Assembly (NCBI GenBank): GCA_024643725.1
Contig: JAHEMJ010000012.1
Span: 248,001 to 312,000 of the forward strand
Origin: Crocinitomicaceae bacterium
Lineage (GTDB): Bacteria; Bacteroidota; Bacteroidia; Flavobacteriales_D; Crocinitomicaceae
DNA: 64,000 nt
Direction: 5' to 3'
Under the pieces are notes generated by a model that was not told the DNA's origin, ran no database searches, and saw only the letters and a list, made by a program, of their open reading frames with translations. Shown piece by piece: positions 40,395 to 49,683 of this stretch (position 1 is its first letter; the number at the start of each line of letters is the position of its first letter). A program made the position numbers and the translations under genes.

Positions 40395-41804
40395 TTATCG
40401 ACAAATCGTTTCTTCCGTCGCTTTCAGAATTTCACGTACTTCTTCTAACGTAGGTGCTTCGGCATAGGTGCGAAGTACAGGCTCCGTTCCAGAAGGACGA
40501 ATCATGACCCAACGTTTATCATCGAAGAAATACTTGAATCCATCGATGGTTTTTAAGTCCGCCACTTGGTATTTACCAAACGAAGTATAGTTATTCGCTT
40601 TGCAATTCGCGATGATTTTTTGTTTTAAGTCCTCGGTGATGTGAAGGTCGTTGCGTTCAAACTTAAATGGACCAACGATTTCATACACTTCATCAATGAG
40701 TTCATCTAAGGTTTTTCCGGATTTCGCCATGAATTCCCAGATGATTAATCCCATCCAAATGCCATCGCGCTCTGGAATGTGCCCTTTCACGGCAATTCCT
40801 CCGGATTCTTCTCCACCTAGCAGGACATCGTCTTTGATCATGATGGATGCAATTTCTTTAAACCCGATTTTCGTTGTTTGAATTTCTAATCCGTAGTGTG
40901 CGCAGAGTTTCTCCACGCGTGGTGTCACACTGAATGCGATGACTACTTTACCGCTCATTTGCTTGTATTTCACCATGTAATGGATCAATAAAAGAATGAT
41001 GTGGTGGGAATCGATGAATTCACCTTTTCCGTTGTACAGTCCAATTCGGTCGGCATCACCATCCGTTGCTAAGGCACATGAAACATTTCCATCTGCTTTG
41101 ATGAATGCCTCTAGTTCTTGCAGGTTTTTCGCAATCGGTTCCGGTGCTTGTCCACGGAAAGATGGATTATGGTCGCAATGCAACAATTGAGTTTTCGGTA
41201 AAATCAAGGGCATCACGCGTTGACCTGCGCCATACATCGCGTCGTACACTAAGTTCAAACCGGAATTTGAAATCGCGTCTAGGTCGAAATTCTTTTTCAC
41301 GTGCTCCACGTAACGCGTTTCGATGTCCACGATTTCGACTTTGCCAGTTTCAATGGCTGCGTTCAAATCAACGGATTTATAATCGATGGTACATACATCT
41401 GGAATGATGTCCTCCACTTCTTGTACTTTCTCTGGTTCTAATGGTCCACCAAAAAAGGCTTTCAATTTGAATCCATTGTATGATGGTGGATTATGACTTG
41501 CGGTGAGGATAATTCCAACTTCGCATTCGAATTGAAATGCTGCCAATGAAATCATAGGAGTGGAAACGAATCCACGGGACATGCGAACGGGAATTCCCTG
41601 CGCTACGAGGACTTTTACGGCTGTTTCCATGAACAGTTCTCCGGCAAAACGGCAATCGTGTCCAACAATCACGCTAGGATTCGCGTAGGTTTTCTTTAAC
41701 CAGATTCCAGTTGCTTCTGTTACACGGGCGACGTTTTCGACCGTAAAGTCATCTGCGATGATGGCTCTCCATCCGTCAGTTCCAAATTTAATTTTCTGTG
41801 CCAA
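40395..41804 (-). CDS. phosphohexomutase (phosphoglucomutase/phosphomannomutase family)
   Basis: 469 residues with the alpha-D-phosphohexomutase domains: catalytic Ser103 in TASHNPP, metal-binding ATDGDADRIG, sugar-binding GGEESGG and the phosphate-binding RPSGTEPVLR. The N-terminal IKFGTDGWRAIIADDFT places it in the PGM/PMM group typical of Bacteroidota; which hexose phosphate it prefers is not visible. The first codon appears to be TTG at 41802-41804, since no ATG or GTG is available near the family start. A -7 box lies 20 nt upstream, and a strong terminator follows. Confidence 0.93.
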   Translation of the reverse strand: MAQKIKFGTDGWRAIIADDFTVENVARVTEATGIWLKKTYANPSVIVGHDCRFAGELFMETAVKVLVAQGIPVRMSRGFVSTPMISLAAFQFECEVGIILTASHNPPSYNGFKLKAFFGGPLEPEKVQEVEDIIPDVCTIDYKSVDLNAAIETGKVEIVDIETRYVEHVKKNFDLDAISNSGLNLVYDAMYGAGQRVMPLILPKTQLLHCDHNPSFRGQAPEPIAKNLQELEAFIKADGNVSCALATDGDADRIGLYNGKGEFIDSHHIILLLIHYMVKYKQMSGKVVIAFSVTPRVEKLCAHYGLEIQTTKIGFKEIASIMIKDDVLLGGEESGGIAVKGHIPERDGIWMGLIIWEFMAKSGKTLDELIDEVYEIVGPFKFERNDLHITEDLKQKIIANCKANNYTSFGKYQVADLKTIDGFKYFFDDKRWVMIRPSGTEPVLRTYAEAPTLEEVREILKATEETICR

Positions 41805-41824
41805 ATTGATTGAATTTAATGAGG

Positions 41825-41832
41825 CAAAGATA
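41825..41832 (-). promoter_or_regulatory. -7 box (TATCTTTG) of the phosphohexomutase gene
   Basis: Exact TAnnTTTG on the minus strand, 20 nt before the TTG start. No clear -33 element. Confidence 0.5.
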
Positions 41833-41891
41833 GGGAAATTGGCAGGAAATTACTTGGGTAGAATAGGATAAATAAACGAACCCCTACTTTT

Positions 41892-43157
41892 TTATTTGAC
41901 GAAGGCGCGAATCGTTTTTTCGATGATTTGTACGCAGTCCATTAGTTGTTCTTCTATAATCACCAATGGTGGTGCAAAACGGATGATGTTACCGTGTGTT
42001 GGTTTTGCCAAAAGTCCATTTTCCTTCAAAGCCACACATAAATTCCACGCGGTCTGACTATCGGGAGCATCATTCACGACAATAGCGTTCAGCAATCCTT
42101 TTCCACGAACTTTAACAATTAAATCGTTCGTTTCGATGATGCGGTTCATTTCTTTGCGGAAGATGGCACCCAATTTACGGGCATTTTGAATGAGGTTTTC
42201 TTCGTAAACCACTTCTAGCGCGGCAATGGCAACTTTCGCTGCAATTGGATTTCCACCGAAAGTCGAACCGTGTTGACCAGGTTTGATGACCATCATGATT
42301 TCGTCGTCGGCTAATACAGCTGAAACGGGATAAACACCACCGGAAAGGGCTTTTCCAAGGATGAGGATATCTGGACGATTATATGTTTCTGTTTGACGTT
42401 CACATTTTTGTTCGCAGGTACAATTTCCACATACAGCGAGTAAGCTACCTGTTCGCGCGATACCTGTTTGAACTTCATCCGCGATAAACAGTACATTATT
42501 TTCGGTGCAAAGGCGTTTCGCTTCACTTAAGAAATTTTCTGCTGGTGTGTAAACTCCCGCTTCCCCTTGAATTGGTTCTACTAGGAATCCAGCGACATTT
42601 TTTCCTTTGATGGCCACTTCCAAGGCATGAATATCATCGTATGGAATAGCTACGAATCCACTTGGGAAAGGCCCAAAATTTTGGTAAGAATCCGGATCGC
42701 TTGAAAACGAAACGATGGTAGTTGTTCGTCCGTGGAAGTTACCTTCACACACGATAATCACTGCTTCATTTTCCGCAATTCCTTTTTTCTCGTATGCCCA
42801 TTTGCGGCACAATTTAATCGCTGTTTCAACGGCTTCAGCACCGGTATTCATTGGAAGGACTTTGTCGAATCCGAAAGTTTCTGTGACAAATTTCTCGTAG
42901 TGTCCAAGTGAATCATTGTAGAATGCGCGCGAAGTCAAAGCCAAGGTTTGCGCCTGGTCGATGAGTGCTTGCGTGATTTTCGGGTGACAGTGTCCTTGGT
43001 TCACCGCAGAGTAAGCCGATAAAAAATCATAGTATTGTTTGCCGTCCACATCCCAAACATGTACGCCTTGACCTTTGGAAAGTACCACAGGCAACGGATG
43101 GTAGTTGTGTGCTCCGTACTGATCTTCTAATGCAATGTGTTGGGTAGATTGGCTCAT
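41892..43157 (-). CDS. rocD: ornithine aminotransferase
   Basis: 421 residues from ATG at 43157 ([19 protein letters not shown]). Class III aminotransferase landmarks are [48 protein letters not shown], the [12 protein letters not shown] segment, FIADEVQTG and the PLP lysine in ILGKALSGG. It converts ornithine and 2-oxoglutarate to glutamate semialdehyde. Between EVQTG and the PLP lysine it carries a Cys-rich segment ([12 protein letters not shown]), an unusual insertion that could bind metal. The open frame reaches 43205, but that position lies upstream of the -7 box. Confidence 0.95.
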   Translation of the reverse strand: MSQSTQHIALEDQYGAHNYHPLPVVLSKGQGVHVWDVDGKQYYDFLSAYSAVNQGHCHPKITQALIDQAQTLALTSRAFYNDSLGHYEKFVTETFGFDKVLPMNTGAEAVETAIKLCRKWAYEKKGIAENEAVIIVCEGNFHGRTTTIVSFSSDPDSYQNFGPFPSGFVAIPYDDIHALEVAIKGKNVAGFLVEPIQGEAGVYTPAENFLSEAKRLCTENNVLFIADEVQTGIARTGSLLAVCGNCTCEQKCERQTETYNRPDILILGKALSGGVYPVSAVLADDEIMMVIKPGQHGSTFGGNPIAAKVAIAALEVVYEENLIQNARKLGAIFRKEMNRIIETNDLIVKVRGKGLLNAIVVNDAPDSQTAWNLCVALKENGLLAKPTHGNIIRFAPPLVIIEEQLMDCVQIIEKTIRAFVK

Positions 43158-43192
43158 AGTGATGTGGTAATTGGGTTTTTGTACAAACGTGG

Positions 43193-43200
43193 CAAAGATA
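43193..43200 (-). promoter_or_regulatory. -7 box (TATCTTTG) of rocD
   Basis: Exact TAnnTTTG on the minus strand, 35 nt before the ATG at 43157. It rules out the in-frame codon at 43205 as a start from this promoter. Confidence 0.55.
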
Positions 43201-43241
43201 AGCAAAGGAAATGTGAAAATAAATTAACAAGAATTTTAAAA

Positions 43242-43269
43242 TTGATATTCACATAATACATTACATTTG
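43242..43269 (+). promoter_or_regulatory. promoter of the dab operon
   Basis: TTG (43242-43244), 17-nt spacer, TACATTTG (43262-43269): a good Bacteroidota consensus. The GTG start of the first gene begins 4 nt after the -7 box. Confidence 0.7.
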
Positions 43270-43273
43270 TCTC

Positions 43274-43645
43274 GTGAAGCTGATTAGTCGTTTATGTTTG
43301 ATTTTCTGCGCATTGAGTATTTTTATCAATGTGGCATTAGGTGGAACGTTGCTTTCGACAAAGAAATTGACGTTTTCAGCTAAGCAAGAAAGCAAAACAA
43401 TTGTCTTCCAAAAAGTAGTAGAAGACTTCCATTTAAATGCGACAGAGTTCGAAGAAGATGTTGAATTGGACGGTGATGAAGACCTAGATTTTGATTTTCA
43501 CATCGTTTCTTACCACACTGCACCAACGACATACCAATTTCAGTTTCCATTCTTCCATTCTTCGAAGATAGAATTCAACCACATTGACTATAAGTCAATA
43601 CGAAAAGTCCCGTTTTTCATCACTTATGAAAATTTTAGAATATAG
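43274..43645 (+). CDS. small secreted or anchored acidic protein at the head of the dab operon, function unknown
   Basis: 123 residues starting with GTG. One hydrophobic N-terminal segment (about 3-25) can act as signal peptide or anchor. The rest is polar, with an acidic patch (FEEDVELDGDEDLDFDFH, about 59-76) and an aromatic C-terminal half rich in Phe, Tyr and His. No domain is recognised. It shares the promoter and strand with dabA, whose start is 53 nt downstream, so a role near the carbon-uptake complex, or simply in the same regulon, is possible. The acidic stretch could bind divalent cations; this is speculation. Confidence 0.6.
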   Translation: MKLISRLCLIFCALSIFINVALGGTLLSTKKLTFSAKQESKTIVFQKVVEDFHLNATEFEEDVELDGDEDLDFDFHIVSYHTAPTTYQFQFPFFHSSKIEFNHIDYKSIRKVPFFITYENFRI

Positions 43646-43698
43646 AATCGATTTCGTATTGGCTTAAAAATCAATTGTATAACGAATTCTATATTTCT

Positions 43699-46170
43699 AT
43701 GAATCACCCATTTCAACTTGAAAAAGTTGTTGAAGAATTAAAACACTTTTTACCATCCCAAGCTCCGTTAAAGGACTTTATTCACCACAATACCTTGCAT
43801 GCTTTTCAGCATGATTCGTTCCATCTTGGATTGAAAAAGTCCAACGAAATGTTCGGATACAAGACGTATTTGCAGTTAAGTGAATACCGAAAATTATTCG
43901 AGCAGGGAAAAATCAAAGAAAGTGTATTGGATCATTTCTTACCCGAGGAAGATCAGGCCATGTGGAAAACACGTTTGCTTTCTACAGACTACAATGAACA
44001 AGTCAATCCACGCATTGGAATGCTTCGTTCCAATTGGAAGTCGAAGTACAAAATGGATTTGGATAATTTCACGCATTCCACCTTGTTTAGAATAACTAGT
44101 AGTTACTTGGATCAAGGAATTTCCGTTTGGAGTTTCCCCATCAAGGAACTCGGTTTTTTAGATGCTATTCGACACTTGGAGTCAAATGGCAACGTGAGTT
44201 TCTTTCATGCGAAGCGCGCGAAGAACTTATTGATGAAATCCGACCTTCGATTGGAGGATTGCTTGCAGTTACTTGTTGGCAAAGAGGACTTATACGAACG
44301 TTATTTGTTCGACCAACAATTTGCACATCCAGGATATGCTGGAATGGTATCCGTACTCTCGGGAAATGCTACCGCGCTGATCGATGAAAGAAAGATCGAT
44401 TTAGTGGAGTGGATGACCTTTGAGTGTTTGTTGGAAATTGATGCGCTAGACGCCTATTTTGGCGAAATTTGGACACCAATCGGAATCAAAGTGGAGGAAG
44501 AAATCCCTGATTTATTTGCGCCAGTTGTGATGGATGAGTTAGCTGAAGTGAAACGCATATGGCAAGAAGCCTATGAGTGGACTTATTATAACCAAGTCCT
44601 GAGTGGATTAAAAGAAAAGTCGCAAGTGGTAGAGAAAACGCCGGAGATGCAAGGCATTTTTTGCATCGATGACCGTGAATGTTCCATTCGTCGCTACATT
44701 GAGGAAGGACATCCAGGTGTTCAAACCTTTGGTACAGCTGGATTCTTTGGAGTGGAATTTTATTTCCAACCCTATGGATCAACCTTCAGAACAAAGGTTT
44801 GTCCAGCACCAGTCACACCAAAATACCTCATTAAAGAAATGGCGAACGAAGCGAAATCAGATAAAGAATTTCACTTTGATGCACGTTCGTATGGACTCAT
44901 TTTTGGTTGGATTTTAACGCATACCATGGGATTCTGGTCCGCATTGAAGTTAGCGCTAGCCATCTTTAAACCATCTTTGAATACCGTTGCTGTTTCCTCA
45001 AACGGACACATGCATCCGAATTCTACCTTGGTCATTGAAAACCAAGCTGGAGAAATGACAGAAGATGGATTACAACTTGGATTTTCCATCGATGAAATGA
45101 CCGATCGCATTCAAGCCTTGTTGATGAGTATTGGCTTGAATACATCCTTTGCACCGTTGATTTATGTGGTTGGACATGGGTCCAGTAGTTCGAACAATAC
45201 CCACTATGCAGGGTACGATTGTGGAGCTTGTTCTGGTCGTCCAGGTTCCGTGAATGCACGTGTTATTTGTCACATCGGGAATCATCCAGTGGTTCGACAA
45301 AAACTGAAAGAACGCGGCATTGAGATTCCAGAGACTACGCAGTTTGTTCCGGTATTGCACGACACAAGTCGCGATGAATTCATGTACTATGATTTAGCAA
45401 CCTTATCGACAGAAAACACTCAAAAGCACCAAGTGAACAAACGATTATTTGATCAAGCTTTGGATTTCAACGCAACAGAAAGATCACGAAGATTTGTGGT
45501 GATGAATTCGAAAAAGGCAGTGAACAAAGTACATGAGCAGGTGAAATTACGTTCCGTTTCGCTGTTTGAACCTCGTCCAGAATTGAATCATGCGACAAAT
45601 ACCTTATGTATTGTAGGACGCCGTTCATTCTCACGTGGATTATTCTTGGATCGTCGTTCGTTTTTAAATTCATTTGATTACGAAGTAGATCCAGAAGGAA
45701 AGTATCTTTCAGGAATTCTCAATGCGGTGGCGCCCGTTTGTGGGGGAATCAATTTGGAGTATTATTTCTCTCGCGTGGACAATCAAAAATTGGGAGCAGG
45801 GACAAAACTTCCTCACAATGTGATGGGATTAATTGGTGTTGCGAATGGAATCGATGGAGATTTCAGAACTGGATTACCAAGTCAAATGATTGAGGTACAT
45901 GATCCAATGCGTTTGTTGGTGATTGTGGAACATTTTCCAGAAGTGGTTTTGAAAACAATCCAAATGAATCCAGCAACCTATGAATGGTTTCTGAATAGCT
46001 GGGTAAATATCGTCGCATTCCATCCAACGGAAAAACAGTTTTATCTGTTTGCGAATGGCGCTTTCACCCCTTATGATTTACCTCAAGAACCGTTGGCACA
46101 TGTAGAAGATGCCATGAAGTTTGTCACAAGTGAATTTGAGAATTTACCGGTTGTTGAATTAACACATTAA
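43699..46170 (+). CDS. dabA: DabA, inorganic-carbon uptake subunit (DUF2309)
   Basis: 823 residues from ATG at 43699 (MNHPFQLEKVVEELKHFLPSQAPL). The zinc-site residues described for Halothiobacillus DabA are kept with the same spacing: Cys322 and Asp324 (FCIDDRECSIR), His493 (VGHGSSSSNN) and Cys508 (YDCGACSG). The N-terminal DFIHHNTLHAFQ motif and the WVNIVAFHPTEKQFYLF C-terminal segment are also typical. DabA is a beta-carbonic-anhydrase-like cytoplasmic protein that, with the membrane protein DabB, traps CO2 as bicarbonate using ion-gradient energy. The partner gene follows 6 nt later. Confidence 0.93.
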   Translation: MNHPFQLEKVVEELKHFLPSQAPLKDFIHHNTLHAFQHDSFHLGLKKSNEMFGYKTYLQLSEYRKLFEQGKIKESVLDHFLPEEDQAMWKTRLLSTDYNEQVNPRIGMLRSNWKSKYKMDLDNFTHSTLFRITSSYLDQGISVWSFPIKELGFLDAIRHLESNGNVSFFHAKRAKNLLMKSDLRLEDCLQLLVGKEDLYERYLFDQQFAHPGYAGMVSVLSGNATALIDERKIDLVEWMTFECLLEIDALDAYFGEIWTPIGIKVEEEIPDLFAPVVMDELAEVKRIWQEAYEWTYYNQVLSGLKEKSQVVEKTPEMQGIFCIDDRECSIRRYIEEGHPGVQTFGTAGFFGVEFYFQPYGSTFRTKVCPAPVTPKYLIKEMANEAKSDKEFHFDARSYGLIFGWILTHTMGFWSALKLALAIFKPSLNTVAVSSNGHMHPNSTLVIENQAGEMTEDGLQLGFSIDEMTDRIQALLMSIGLNTSFAPLIYVVGHGSSSSNNTHYAGYDCGACSGRPGSVNARVICHIGNHPVVRQKLKERGIEIPETTQFVPVLHDTSRDEFMYYDLATLSTENTQKHQVNKRLFDQALDFNATERSRRFVVMNSKKAVNKVHEQVKLRSVSLFEPRPELNHATNTLCIVGRRSFSRGLFLDRRSFLNSFDYEVDPEGKYLSGILNAVAPVCGGINLEYYFSRVDNQKLGAGTKLPHNVMGLIGVANGIDGDFRTGLPSQMIEVHDPMRLLVIVEHFPEVVLKTIQMNPATYEWFLNSWVNIVAFHPTEKQFYLFANGAFTPYDLPQEPLAHVEDAMKFVTSEFENLPVVELTH

Positions 46171-46176
46171 TAGATC

Positions 46177-48057
46177 ATGGAACTTACATTTAAATTCTTT
46201 ATTCATTTTTTCATTCTGTTGCCATTGGTCAGCTTTACCCTAAGCTTATTTATCCCAAAAAAGAATGAAAATATGCTTTCTGTTCTAGCGTATACATCAG
46301 TAGGATTACAGTTTTTGGTCAGCGTCTTTTTTACCTATCAATGGGCAAGTCATGGATTTCCGGAAATCAACCTGAAAGAATTCTCGGTTTATCAGACAGG
46401 GAATTATGATTTCTACTTGGATTTTTACTTTGATAAAGTAACGATGGTCTACCTCTTGTTGGGATCGTCCTTAACGTTTTTAATCACCATTTATTCACGG
46501 TATTATTTACATAGAGAGGAAGGATACAAGCGTTTCTTTAACACGATTTTGTTTTTCTTTTTAGGATTCATCATCATCATTTTCGCAGGTAACCTAGAAA
46601 CGATGTTCATTGGATGGGAAGTCCTAGGAATTTCTTCCTTCTTGCTCATTGCCTTCTACCGAGATCGTTATTTACCAGTAAAAAATGCCTTAAAGGTATT
46701 CTCGGTTTACCGAATTGGCGATGTCGGAATTATCCTAGCCATGTGGTTGTCCCATCATTTGTGGCACGAAAACATTTCGTTTGCGAAGCTACACAATTCA
46801 GAATTGGTCCATGAACACATCATGCAGAATTCCTTGGTTGGATTAGCCATTGCTTTTATGTTCTACATTTCAGCGGCGGCGAAATCAGCACAGTTGCCTT
46901 TTTCGTCATGGTTGCCACGTGCGATGGAAGGACCGACACCATCTAGTGCCATTTTCTATGGTTCTCTTTCTGTGCATATTGGAGCGTTTTTGATGTTGCG
47001 AACGATACACTTCTGGGAGAATCAAATCGTTTTCAAGGTGTTTCTCATTTTTTCAGGACTATTAACCGCTGTCATTGCAACGTTTATCAGTCGAGTGCAA
47101 AGCTCCATTAAATCACAAATTGCATATGCATCTATTGCACAAATCGGTTTGATTTTCATCGAAATCGCGTTGGGTTGGGAAGTATTTGCGTTGGTGCACA
47201 TCGTAGGAAATGCTTTTCTACGTACCTACCAGTTGTTGATTTCACCATCTGTTGTGAGTTACAAAATCCGCGAGCAATTTTATCATTTTAAGCGCAAATC
47301 AGCAACATTGGAAGATTCAATGCCAAAACGTTTTGAGTATGCCTTTTATATCTTAAACTTAAAGGAGTGGAACTTGGATAATTTGATGTATAAAATTCTT
47401 TGGAATCCCCTAAAGAAAATGGGTAGAAACTGGCAATTACTGAATTTCAAATTCGTTTTTTACTTCATTGGATTTGTGATTCTTTCCGGATTGATATTAA
47501 TTCAATTTAGAGATCAAATGCCCGCATTATTACGCCATCAATTGCCGTTTTTCTTTGCCTTCTCTGGATTTATGATTGTGGTGAAAGCATTTACAGAAAA
47601 GGACAGTGTGCGAAAAAGTTTAACTTTAATCATGTTGAACCACGTCGCGATCGCTATGGCGATTTCGTTTAATGAACATTACGACTTCATGCACAATTTC
47701 TGGTATTTGAGTGGAATTGTTGCGAGTTGGTTGATTGGCTTATTAATCATCAATTACTTGCGCAACAAAGAAGAGTGGATCAGTTTAGATCAATTCTACG
47801 GACACGTGTACGAGCACCCAAAAGCAGCCATTGTATTTTTGATTTGTTGTTTGGGATTGGCAGGATTTCCAATTACGCCATCCTTTGTCGGAGAGGATTT
47901 GATTTTTTCGCACATCCATGAAGATCAAATTGCGCTTGCCTTTTTTACAGCCATGAGTTTAGTGATTAACGGACTGGCAACCGTACGTATTTATGCACGT
48001 GTGTTTTTAGGTCCACACATCAAAACCTATCACGAAGTAGCGAAACGCTCTTCCTAG
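46177..48057 (+). CDS. dabB: DabB, NuoL-like membrane subunit of the inorganic-carbon uptake complex
   Basis: 626 residues with about fourteen hydrophobic helices. The proton-conducting transporter (NuoL/MrpA) core is visible: MFIGWEVLGISSFLLIAFYRDR, the key Lys in AAAKSAQLPFSSWLPRAMEGPTPSSA, and HIGAFLMLRTIHF. In Dab complexes this subunit couples cation flow to CO2 hydration by DabA. Its position 6 nt after dabA, and the absence of other nuo or mrp genes, support DabB over a respiratory complex I subunit. It is somewhat longer than the roughly 550-residue Halothiobacillus protein. Confidence 0.9.
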   Translation: MELTFKFFIHFFILLPLVSFTLSLFIPKKNENMLSVLAYTSVGLQFLVSVFFTYQWASHGFPEINLKEFSVYQTGNYDFYLDFYFDKVTMVYLLLGSSLTFLITIYSRYYLHREEGYKRFFNTILFFFLGFIIIIFAGNLETMFIGWEVLGISSFLLIAFYRDRYLPVKNALKVFSVYRIGDVGIILAMWLSHHLWHENISFAKLHNSELVHEHIMQNSLVGLAIAFMFYISAAAKSAQLPFSSWLPRAMEGPTPSSAIFYGSLSVHIGAFLMLRTIHFWENQIVFKVFLIFSGLLTAVIATFISRVQSSIKSQIAYASIAQIGLIFIEIALGWEVFALVHIVGNAFLRTYQLLISPSVVSYKIREQFYHFKRKSATLEDSMPKRFEYAFYILNLKEWNLDNLMYKILWNPLKKMGRNWQLLNFKFVFYFIGFVILSGLILIQFRDQMPALLRHQLPFFFAFSGFMIVVKAFTEKDSVRKSLTLIMLNHVAIAMAISFNEHYDFMHNFWYLSGIVASWLIGLLIINYLRNKEEWISLDQFYGHVYEHPKAAIVFLICCLGLAGFPITPSFVGEDLIFSHIHEDQIALAFFTAMSLVINGLATVRIYARVFLGPHIKTYHEVAKRSS

Positions 48058-48086
48058 TTTTAAGTTTAACGTTAAATTAATAAAGT

Positions 48087-49682
48087 ATGAAAATGAACAT
48101 GCCAAAAGATGGATGGCAAGGATTAAAGGAGAATTTCTCCGCGGATGCATTGTCCGGATTTCTTGTCTTTTTACTCGCACTTCCTTTGAGTTTAGGAATT
48201 GCGAAAGCGAGTGAGTTTACTCCGATTTATGGACTTCTAACAGCCATGATTGGTGGAATTATTGTCAGCTTTATTGCTGGCTCACCACTCACAATTAAAG
48301 GTCCAGCAGCTGGACTTATCGTCATCGTTGCCGGATCGGTAACAGAATTAGGTCACGGAAATACCGAGTTGGGTTGGCACCTTGCCTTGGGTGCAGTAGT
48401 GATTGCAGGAATTATCCAAGTACTTTTCGGAGTATTGAAGTTGGGTAAGTTTAGCGACATTTTCCCGCTTTCAGCTGTACACGGAATGTTGGCTGCCATT
48501 GGAATCATTATCATGAGTAAACAAATCCACATTTTAGCGGGTGTTTCTCCAATGACACCAGAAGGAAAATCCATGGTCGAGCCACTTGAATTATTAGCCT
48601 TGTTAAAAACAACCATTCCGAATTTCTTTGCGCACAAGGATGTGGCGATTATTGGTTTAACTTCCCTTGCCATCGTTTTCGGTTGGCCAATGTTGAAAGT
48701 GAATTTCTTGAAAAAAATTCCAGCGCCACTTGTTGTTCTTCTTGTTTCCATCCCAATGGCCATGGCTTTTGGATTGAAAAACACGGATGACTTCAAACCA
48801 TTATTGACTTTCGATAAAGGATTCTTTGATATTCTTGGAGTGAATGTGAGTTTTGACGGATTCCATCAAATGGGAACTTTCATCAAGTTCGTGATCATGT
48901 TTGCATTAGTCGGAAGTTTAGAGGCCTTGTTGACGGTGAAAGCGATCGACATGATGGATCCATTCAAACGCAAATCGAACTACAACAAAGATTTAATTGC
49001 TGTTGGATTGGGTAACATCATTGCAGGTGTTTTTGGTGGACTACCGATGATCTCAGAAGTTGCTCGTTCTTCTGCCAATGTTAATAACGGTGGACGCACA
49101 CGTTGGGCAAATTTCTTCCACGGTGTTTTCATCTTAATCTTCTTGATTTTTGCTGTTTCCTTCAGTAACTTGATTCCAATGACTGCATTGGCGGCCATGT
49201 TAATTGGAGTGGGATGGAAGTTAGCGCATCCAAAAGAATTTGGACACATGTTTAGAATTGGTCCAGATCAGTTGGTGGTATTTTTGGTTACGATCGTAGT
49301 TACTTTAGCAACGGATTTGTTGTTAGGTATCGCAGCAGGAATCATCTTGAAAATCATCCTTCACTTATTCCGCGGAGTATCCTTGAAAAGCATCGTAAAA
49401 TCAGAATTCACCGTTGAAAACAATGTCATTCATGCACATGGATCTATTGTTTTCTCCAACTTCTTGAAATTACAAGCGGCTATTCAAAATTTCGCATTTA
49501 CTGAGCAAATTCATTTGGATGTTTCTCAATGTAATTTCATTGACCACTCATCCATTGAGGCTTTGCATCACTTAGAGGCTGATTTTAAAGCACAAGGTGG
49601 ATTATTGGATGTGATTGGTTTAAATCACTTCGAAAATGTACATGGTTCAACGCACCATTTAGCTGCCCGCAAAAGAAAATAA
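48087..49682 (+). CDS. SulP-family anion transporter with STAS domain
   Basis: 531 residues. The membrane domain (about 15-430) has FLVFLLALPLSLGIAKAS, GPAAGLIVIVAG and the GLPMISEVARSSANVNNGG helix-10 region; a C-terminal STAS domain (about 440-520) contains LDVSQCNFIDHSSIEAL. SulP proteins carry bicarbonate, sulfate or other anions. Being 29 nt after dabB makes bicarbonate a reasonable guess, comparable with BicA-type transporters; the N-terminal sequence is also shared with SulP proteins fused or linked to carbonic anhydrases. No carbonic anhydrase gene is in the cluster. Confidence 0.88.
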   Translation: MKMNMPKDGWQGLKENFSADALSGFLVFLLALPLSLGIAKASEFTPIYGLLTAMIGGIIVSFIAGSPLTIKGPAAGLIVIVAGSVTELGHGNTELGWHLALGAVVIAGIIQVLFGVLKLGKFSDIFPLSAVHGMLAAIGIIIMSKQIHILAGVSPMTPEGKSMVEPLELLALLKTTIPNFFAHKDVAIIGLTSLAIVFGWPMLKVNFLKKIPAPLVVLLVSIPMAMAFGLKNTDDFKPLLTFDKGFFDILGVNVSFDGFHQMGTFIKFVIMFALVGSLEALLTVKAIDMMDPFKRKSNYNKDLIAVGLGNIIAGVFGGLPMISEVARSSANVNNGGRTRWANFFHGVFILIFLIFAVSFSNLIPMTALAAMLIGVGWKLAHPKEFGHMFRIGPDQLVVFLVTIVVTLATDLLLGIAAGIILKIILHLFRGVSLKSIVKSEFTVENNVIHAHGSIVFSNFLKLQAAIQNFAFTEQIHLDVSQCNFIDHSSIEALHHLEADFKAQGGLLDVIGLNHFENVHGSTHHLAARKRK

Positions 49683-49683
49683 C

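Noticed and set aside
48353-48796. 147-codon open frame on the minus strand
   Set aside because: Antisense to the SulP gene; typical shadow of a hydrophobic coding region.
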